Source: Cornus controversa (Eukaryota; Streptophyta; Magnoliopsida; Cornales; Cornaceae). Taken from it: a DNA stretch of 64,000 bases. The position numbers were made by a program, and so were the translations under genes. Under the pieces are notes generated by a model that ran no database searches, had not been told where the DNA came from, and worked only from the letters and a program-made list of their open reading frames with translations. The DNA lies in NCBI GenBank assembly GCA_026545225.1, contig CM048852.1:8294501-8358500 (forward strand), written 5' to 3'. Shown one piece after another: positions 57,934 to 64,000 of this stretch. The number at the start of each line of letters is the position of its first letter. Positions within the stretch are counted from its first letter, which is position 1.

Positions 57934-58305
57934 TGTTGTGTTTGGTACGCAACAATGGAATGGAATGGAATGTCAATATTACTTTTTTGGATCCATTCAT
58001 TTATTTGGTAAGAAAAACTAAAGTACGAATGACCATTCCGCGTCATTCATTTGGAATGAAAAGGAATGAAAATTCATTCCATAACTTAACCTATGAAATG
58101 GTCATTTCATTTCTAATAACCATTAAAAAGTAAAATCTAGTTACCAAAAATAATGTAATCATCATTCCATTCTTGCATCATTTCATATTTGAAACCAAAC
58201 AATAGAATGTGAATGATCATTCCATTCCATTCCATTCTCATTCTCATTCTATTCTCATTTAATGTAATACTCATTCCATTCCATTGTCGCTTATCAAACG
58301 CAGCA
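57934..58305. mobile_element. Tourist-like MITE (372 bp)
   Basis: Terminal inverted repeats of about 34 bp: the left end starts TGTTGTGTTTGGTACGCAAC, and the right end, reverse complemented, starts TGCTGCGTTTGATAAGCGAC. Both continue with AATGGAATGGAATG. TAA flanks both ends (57931-57933 and 58306-58308), the usual target duplication of PIF/Harbinger elements. There is no coding sequence. The interior is rich in CATTCCATT. Confidence 0.85.
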
Positions 58306-58308
58306 TAA

Positions 58309-58960
58309 TGTCAATGAGGGTGGTAAATGGATCGGATTCAAACCAAATGAGATGTGAGTAGACCTATAAACGAATGTGAGTAGGTCTGTAAACGGATTGG
58401 ATTCAGACCGAATCAAGTCCAGTCCAATCCGAATTCGATAAGACTTATTCTTGATATGATAATTTGATAGATCTTTTTTATTATTGAATCTATATTCAAT
58501 TTGTTACTAATCAAATATTCAATTCAATAATTTGATCAGCTAAGGTTGTAATTTTTTTATAAAAAAAAAAAATTTACTTTCAAAAGAGATAACAAACAAT
58601 GATTAAAAACAAAAAGACGAACAAGAAAAATAAAATATGAACAAAAAAAAGTACAGAAACAGTATTTGACTTTTTAAAATAAAGGGAGGGAAAAAAAAAG
58701 AAAAGAATAGTGGTAAAAAAACATTTTAACAATATGCAGATATTACATATTATAATATTAAATAATTATATTCATTTTATTTAGTTAACAAATTATTCAA
58801 TTCACGAATTATGGGATGGAATCAAGATTCCACGGCATGTCAAACTTATCGGATGCGGTTTGGATAAAAAAAATCCGATGGATTCACGGGTTTAATTGCG
58901 TCTGTACAAAATAATTAGAGAGCTCGCAGCAGGGTACACCTCATGACGAAACAGGGCCTA
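58309..58960. other. Intergenic, upstream of the ATP synthase gene
   Basis: Very AT-rich. It includes GTCTGTAAACGGATTGGATT near 58386 and AATCCGATGGATTCACGGG near 58873, which may be remnants of an inverted-repeat element, but the match is weak. Confidence 0.4.
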
Positions 58961-59242
58961 AACGGATTCCGTTCAAATCCTCGATTTCCCAACAGCCATC
59001 ACAAAAGAACAGGTTGGCGGTGGGAGCAGGTGGCTTGCGGTGGTAGAGCGGTCGATCTCGGTCAGTCCTCTGCCGTCTCTTCCTGTTAAGACGGAAAGTT
59101 GCCTTGTGAAAACCCTTCTAGTTCTAGATCTACAAAAGAAAAACGCAACGGTCAAATTTAATTTCTTGAGGTTAAAACCCTTTATTGTCTCAGTAATATT
59201 TTCTTCATATCCACAAAACCCTAGAAAAAACCGATCAAAACC
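58961..59242 (+). promoter_or_regulatory. Proximal promoter and 5' UTR of the gamma subunit gene
   Basis: No canonical TATAAA is visible at the expected distance; many photosynthesis genes of plants are TATA-less. A telo-box, AAACCCTAG, lies at 59216-59224, only 19 bases before the ATG, hence in the 5' UTR. The start context AAACCATGT has A at -3. The transcription start cannot be fixed from sequence. Confidence 0.5.
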
Positions 59243-60373
59243 ATGTCTTGCTCCAATTTGTCAATTTGGGTGTCATCAAAAACTTCGATTCATGACACAT
59301 CTTCACTCTCTTTTCAATCTCAGCTCAACCCATTTTCCATACTTCATTATCTTCCCTTCGCAAATGTTCCATCTCGATCTTCCACAATTCCTTCAGTTAG
59401 CTGTGGTCTCCGCGAACTACGACACCGTATGGAGACGGTGAAAAACGTCCATAAAATCACCGAAGCAATGAAGCTCGTCGCGGCCGCGAAGGTTCGGCGA
59501 GCTCAAGAAGCAGTCATCAATGGCCGACCCTTTTCTGAAACCCTAGTTGAAGTCTTATACTACATCAATGAACAGCTACAACTAGAAGACGTAGATGCTC
59601 CTCTGTTGAGCATCAGGCCTGTTCAGAAAGTTGCCCTTGTTGTTATCACCGGGGATCGAGGTCTCTGCGGCGGTTTCAACAATGCAATTCTCAAAAAGGC
59701 CGAGACCAGGATCGCCGAATTGAGGACTCTTGGCTTGGATTACACTATAATCAGTGTTGGAAAAAAGGGTAGCTCGTATTTTCGTCGAAGGCCTAATGTT
59801 CCTGTTGATAGATTTGTGGAAGGAGGGAGCTTTCCCACAGCAAAAGAAGCTCAGACTATAGCAGACAATGTGTTTTCGTTGTTTGTGAGTGAAGAGGTTG
59901 ATAAGGTTGAGCTTTTGTACACTAAATTTGTTTCATTGGTTAAGTCCAATCCGGTGATTCATACGTTGCTTCCATTGTCGTCCAAGGGAGAGGTCTGTGA
60001 TGTGAATGGGAATTGTGTTGATGCAAGCGAAGATGAGTTCTTTAGGTTGACAACTAAGGAAGGGAAATTGACTGTGGAAAGAGATGTTGTGAGGACGAAG
60101 ACAGCGGAGTTCTTGCCGAATTTACAATTTGAGCAAGACCCAATTCAGATTATTGATGCATTGATGCCCTTATATTTGAATAGTCAGATTTTGAGGGCAT
60201 TGCAGGAGTCAGTGGCAAGTGAGCTTGCAGCGAGGATGGGAGCAATGAGTAATGCAACGGATAATGCAATGGAGTTGAAGAAGACCCTTTCAATGGCTTG
60301 CAATCGGGAACGGCAGGCTAAAATCACTGGTGAAATATTGGAGATTGTTGCTGGAGCCGAGGCACTCAGATAG
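59243..60373 (+). CDS. ATPC: ATP synthase gamma chain, chloroplast precursor
   Basis: This is the 376-residue rotor shaft of thylakoid CF1, coupling proton flow through CF0 to ATP synthesis. Residues 1-54 are a Ser/Thr-rich transit peptide with few acids (MSCSNLSIWVSSK...), probably cut at VSC|GLREL. The N-terminal shaft helix follows (KITEAMKLVAAAKVRRAQEA, 71-90). GDRGLCGGFNN (137-147) is the conserved Rossmann-like core. The plant-specific thioredoxin switch is C252-x5-C258 (VCDVNGNC), followed by the acidic EDE (263-265). The C-terminal helix ends RQAKITGEILEIVAGAEALR. It is intronless, as in Arabidopsis, with length near the usual 365-375. Oddities: NTQKIT reads NVHKIT (68-73), and the strongly conserved Tyr before NR reads Cys353. 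ATPC1 and ATPC2 cannot be told apart here. Confidence 0.97.
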   Translation: MSCSNLSIWVSSKTSIHDTSSLSFQSQLNPFSILHYLPFANVPSRSSTIPSVSCGLRELRHRMETVKNVHKITEAMKLVAAAKVRRAQEAVINGRPFSETLVEVLYYINEQLQLEDVDAPLLSIRPVQKVALVVITGDRGLCGGFNNAILKKAETRIAELRTLGLDYTIISVGKKGSSYFRRRPNVPVDRFVEGGSFPTAKEAQTIADNVFSLFVSEEVDKVELLYTKFVSLVKSNPVIHTLLPLSSKGEVCDVNGNCVDASEDEFFRLTTKEGKLTVERDVVRTKTAEFLPNLQFEQDPIQIIDALMPLYLNSQILRALQESVASELAARMGAMSNATDNAMELKKTLSMACNRERQAKITGEILEIVAGAEALR

Positions 60374-61025
60374 TTTCATTGGTTTTGGCTCTGTCTATTT
60401 CTCTTGGTTTGGCCCCTTTCCCCATTGTCTTTTAGGAGAATATTTTGCAACTCATTCTATTTGCTTGGTAGTGAATCATCATTTTAAACATAGCAGCTTC
60501 TTGATAGTAAACATAACCCTTTCGAGTTTACCACAGTGAGGAATTAAATGTGGGTTCATAGCAATTCAATTTAAATGCTTGATAGTGAAACCATAATTCG
60601 GAACAATTCCTTCTAGGAAAACCACAATTAGCAACAGTAAGTTGGCCATCATGCTTGGTAGAAAAACCATAATAGTGTAATTACAACTTGAGTTTACCAA
60701 AGTTAGGGCTTAGATATTGGATTTAGAAGAACATATTGTACCTTGCTAGAGAGGCTTTGGAGTTTGGAATGTGAGAGAAGAGAGGTGGTGGGCCCGCCCC
60801 CCCCCCCCCCCCCAGAGCGAGAAAAATTTCCCAAAAGATATTGAACCTTGTTTGAATGTAGTGACATTTTTTTTATTTTTTGTTATTTTTTGGATTTAGA
60901 ACAAAAGATATTGTACCTTGTTTGACAGCAATGGAGAATTCTTATGTGTAAAGGGTCTTCTACATTTATCCTTTCTGGTAAAAATTGAGTTATTACCATT
61001 TATCAGTGTTCATTTATTATTGGGA
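60374..61025 (+). other. 3' UTR and downstream spacer
   Basis: No clear AATAAA signal. A run of 17 C lies at 60797-60813. GATATTGTACCTTG occurs twice (about 60715 with variation, and 60908), indicating a small duplication. No gene is seen. Confidence 0.5.
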
Positions 61026-61034
61026 TTCTAACAG

Positions 61035-61344
61035 GTCCAATCTCTCACAGGCATAAACGGAAAATTCCTGTTTCATCAAATAGTGTGTGGTGGGGCTTGT
61101 GCCAAGAGCGGAATAGGAGATCATTTGATGGAGAGGAGGTTTCAATTTGGGTGCTTAAATTCTCTATTCTTAGTTCTTTTTTTGGGGGTACAGGGTTGGT
61201 ATTGTAAATGTTTGAGCGATATAATAGATTTTGTGGATATGTTGAAACTATAGCGGGCTTGTTGGCCCTTGAGCTCTTTTTGTATTTGGGTTGCGCTCCC
61301 CTTTTTGAACACTTTTCAATGAAATTTTACTTATAAAAAAAAAA
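61035..61344 (+). mobile_element. 5'-truncated LINE (L1-type) 3' end
   Basis: The frame from 61091 reads WGLCQERNRRSFDGEE, matching the C-terminal 'W..W.ERN.R.F.G' motif of plant LINE reverse transcriptase proteins. The TTTGTATTTGGGTTGCGCTC text near 61280 and the A-rich tail at 61335-61344 are typical of plant LINE 3' ends. TTCTAACAG (61026-61034) and TTCTAATAG (61346-61354) form a 9-bp target duplication with one change. Confidence 0.75.
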
Positions 61345-61354
61345 GTTCTAATAG

Positions 61355-63332
61355 TTAAGATGATGTGAAGTCAGATCTGCAACTCCAAGAAGTTGATTGG
61401 ATATGAACGGATGAAGATATTCTCGTACTTAAAAAAGAAAAAGGTGTAAATTCTACCTTTGTTGTCACTCATTATCTGCTGGCCAGTAACTCCCTTTGAC
61501 ATACACTCTAATGAGTATGTGCTAGCTCATTTGCAGATAACTGTCTTGGAGTGGCTGAAGCTTCTCATTTGGAAGGGTTGTAGATAGTTAATCTTTCTTA
61601 GCTAGCTCCAAAAGATGGATTCTGTTTGCCACATATATAATATCAGTAATCTGAAGAGTGAAATGGGCAACTTCTGAAACACTTCTCACTTAACATGGGA
61701 GTGTTTATATAGATGGTTCTCTTTCCTAGAAAAGTGATATTAAATCTCTGATATTCTGCTCAAAGAATGGATCTGATGTTGGTTTCTGTTCTTTCTGACA
61801 GCATTAAGATGTATAGAGCTTTCAAATATTCAACACAAACACTCAGAATTTAGTGTGATTAATTTTCAATGCAGGTAACTGGAGTAGGCCTTTCCTGTTT
61901 TGTCAACAATGGTGTTGTTCCTTTTGCCTGTAAAGAGGCTCTTTGAAGATGAGTTTGTTGAAGGAATTCCTGTGGGAAGGTTTTCTGCTATTGTGGTGAT
62001 AGAGATTACAAAGCATACCTTGCTGTGACAACTATAGTATATTTTAAATCCCAGTGTGGAGCTAGAATCAGTTTATGAGGTGTAAATTGTTTCCTTTTGC
62101 TACAAGGAGTAGTTAAGAAAGGGTAGCATAATCCATGGATGTGGAACTCAACTGGAGCTTCTTGCTAATTAGCCAAACTTGTTTTTGTGAACTATATATG
62201 ATTCCAACTGCTGAACTGATATTTGATTAGGTTACCTCAATATTGATCAAATTTGAAAACTGATTTCATTTCAACTTCCTATTGTGACACTATAGACTCA
62301 AGGACAAGAAGGAAGACAGGTGAAATTTTCAACAAGATAGCCTTAAATCCCGAGTCAAATACACCCAAGACGAGATTATTGCAAAAAATTGCTCAACTTT
62401 TATCCATGTGTGTAATTAGGATAAATTTCAAGAGACGTTAACGTAATTTAGTCTTTTGTTAATAACAAATTATATGACAACAATAATTAAGTGAATTTTT
62501 AATTTTTTTTTTTTTATAAAAAAAGTATTCAATTTTCATGTGTAGTTCGTGAGATATTATTCCAAGGATATAGCAGACAAATAAAATAGCATAGTCATTC
62601 CAGCTAAGTAGGATTAAGATTTTGTTTCTTGTTGGAGTGATAACGACCCTATGAATCACATGTAAATTACTTCTTTTTTTTTTTTTTTTGTCTTTCTTTC
62701 TTTTAATTGATAGGTATAAGAGAGTGGTCCTCAACTGGATTGCATTAATGAGGATCAGCTATAATTCTTGTTCATATGCCGCCTCCCTTGTCTCTTCTCT
62801 TCACTCTCAAATTGCTCGACTCTCAGATTAATTGTTTCTTAATCCAAAAAAAAATTATATAGGCTCTTCTAACTGGGTCGGGCTAACCCATGGACACCCC
62901 AATTTGTGTCGAAACCCAAAGTCCTACACAAAGAAGGAAAAATGATATTTGCAGAAAGAGAGAAGATACTACGTGATGTCACGCAACACTTAACGTGAAA
63001 GTTTTTTGAAAATACTTGTAATTGTATTGGTGAAAAATAATTATTTGTCAATATTAATTTAGTTATTGTATTTATTATTTTGGTTTAGTTTTTTTTTTTT
63101 TTTGTTAGTGATGATGAAATTTTGTGCTATACGGATTGGTTGAGTCCCTGAAACAACAAAAGGATAGTCACCTAACTTGGCACCGGCCTAGTAAATTCCG
63201 ACGAGCGAGTCATAGTCGTGTTAAAAATGGAAGCTCAGCCGGCAATGGAAAAGCTTAAATTTTTGTATTTGTATCAAGCTTGAGCAGCATAATTACCTCT
63301 ATTTTATAGAGATTTGGCCATTAACGTGAGAG
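61355..63332. other. Intergenic stretch
   Basis: No gene supported. T runs at 62505-62514 and 62674-62689, and a poly-T stretch near 63090. A short open segment near 61870-61945 does not resemble a known protein. The 91-residue minus-strand ORF at 62459-62734 is Lys-rich low complexity. Confidence 0.5.
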
Positions 63333-63570
63333 CAATGTTACATGTTCCCAATAAATATTTCAAAGTGTATCTCGAATCTATGTAAAAACTGATATAGCTC
63401 ATTATTTTAGGAGATAAAATTAAATTGTGAGTTAGTATTGATGAGATTCTCTCCATACACGAAATTCCGGTGATATACATGTTGATCTCTATTTTTAGAT
63501 AAACACTGTATCACTTGTCACATAGATTCGAGATATATTTGAAGATATTTATTCGAGATATGTAGCATTT
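63333..63570. mobile_element. Foldback MITE (about 238 bp)
   Basis: Left arm AATGTTACATGTTCC through TATCTCGAATCTATGT; right arm, in reverse complement, AATGCTACATATCTCG through TATCTCGAATCTATGT. The arms are about 55-60 bp with an AT-rich loop of about 120 bp. No coding sequence; superfamily unclear because the target duplication is not evident. Confidence 0.7.
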
Positions 63571-63892
63571 TTTTCAACATGATTTACAAGAGTAGGATCC
63601 TTCTCACTTATCAGGTGAGATAATTTAACAATTACTTATACAACTCAAACTAAATCAAATTTCTGACTTTGTCTATCTAGTTTTTGATATCTTAAAAAAT
63701 TAAACACAGACTTTTCAGTCATGCTTAGAATCTCATGTGAACACAAGTTATTCTATAGAGATTAACTTGAATATGTCTTTACCTTAAAATTACAAAATAA
63801 AATTTTGACACATTTTTAATTTAGTGAATGTGCTTCACGTACTCAATGGCTGTTGCTATACAAATTTTCCAGGTTGCATGGACGGTGAGATG
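63571..63892. other. Gene-free stretch
   Basis: AT-rich, nothing recognised. Confidence 0.5.
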
Positions 63893-63945
<53 letters not shown>

Positions 63946-63976
63946 GTGAGAGTGAGAGAGAGAGAGAGAGAGAGAA
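63893..63976. repeat. (TA)n(GA)n microsatellite
   Basis: About 24 TA units, a short ATTCAGTGAGAGT link, then about 13 GA units. Confidence 0.95.
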
Positions 63977-64000
63977 GGGTCTGAATGAATTTCCTCATTC

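Noticed and set aside
58386..58910. Possible inverted-repeat element with GTAAACGGATT and AATCCG words
   Set aside because: The arms match only weakly and no target duplication is visible.
59040..59441. 133-residue ORF overlapping the start of the gamma subunit
   Set aside because: It starts at GTG, not ATG, and is a different frame of the 5' UTR and transit peptide.
61870..61945. Short open segment that might be an exon
   Set aside because: No family resemblance, a stop after about 25 codons and no convincing splice context.

Overview
The window is AT-rich nuclear DNA from a flowering plant, probably a dicot. This follows from an intact single-exon gene for the chloroplast ATP synthase gamma subunit at 59243-60373, and from a dense bed of plant-type LTR retrotransposons, TRIMs, Tourist-like MITEs and a LINE tail. 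I see no bacterial, viral or organellar genome structure, no tRNA or rRNA gene and no CRISPR array. Only one conventional host gene is supported. Most other coding sequence belongs to mobile elements.

Layout, left to right. 1-7490: minus-strand Ty3/gypsy debris, consisting of a gag relic, an env-position coiled-coil relic, a PBS and leader, and an old chromovirus-type LTR. 7493-11106: an internally deleted Ty1/copia element with two LTRs that interrupts the gypsy LTR. 11107-14977: a minus-strand chromovirus gag, PBS and 2.4 kb LTR. 15146-17170: a CACTA-like palindromic array beside an orphan exon of a ubiquitin-conjugating enzyme (E2). 17544-22140: another minus-strand gypsy LTR and its non-coding interior. 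22170-23160: tandem 31-bp palindromic repeats flanking a TRIM. 23627-26528: a perfect solo LTR (TSD TGATC). 26781-27150: a decayed FAD-monooxygenase exon. 27150-30269: further chromovirus-type LTR sequence with a second TRIM-derived insert.

30676-40218 is an old but structurally complete Ty1/copia element with 2.3 kb LTRs, a perfect ATTAT target duplication and a heavily mutated gag-pol. 40586-57495 is a LARD-like element (large LTR element without gag-pol), and inside it sits a very young 10.86 kb Ty1/copia element at 41714-52576 on the minus strand. Its two 1486-bp LTRs differ at only two positions that I could find. It carries a long two-zinc-knuckle gag, an open pol and a third ORF downstream of pol. 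It also shows repeated polypurine tracts and arrays of the palindrome GTCGAC. This set of traits resembles the Sirevirus lineage and is the most interesting system in the window.

57934-58305 is a Tourist-like MITE about 0.9 kb upstream of the ATP synthase gene. 61035-61344 is a 5'-truncated LINE downstream of it. The window ends with a foldback MITE and a (TA)n(GA)n microsatellite. The retroelement proteins (capsid, protease, integrase, reverse transcriptase, RNase H) serve element replication. The gamma subunit is the rotor shaft of the thylakoid ATP synthase and has no functional link to its neighbours.
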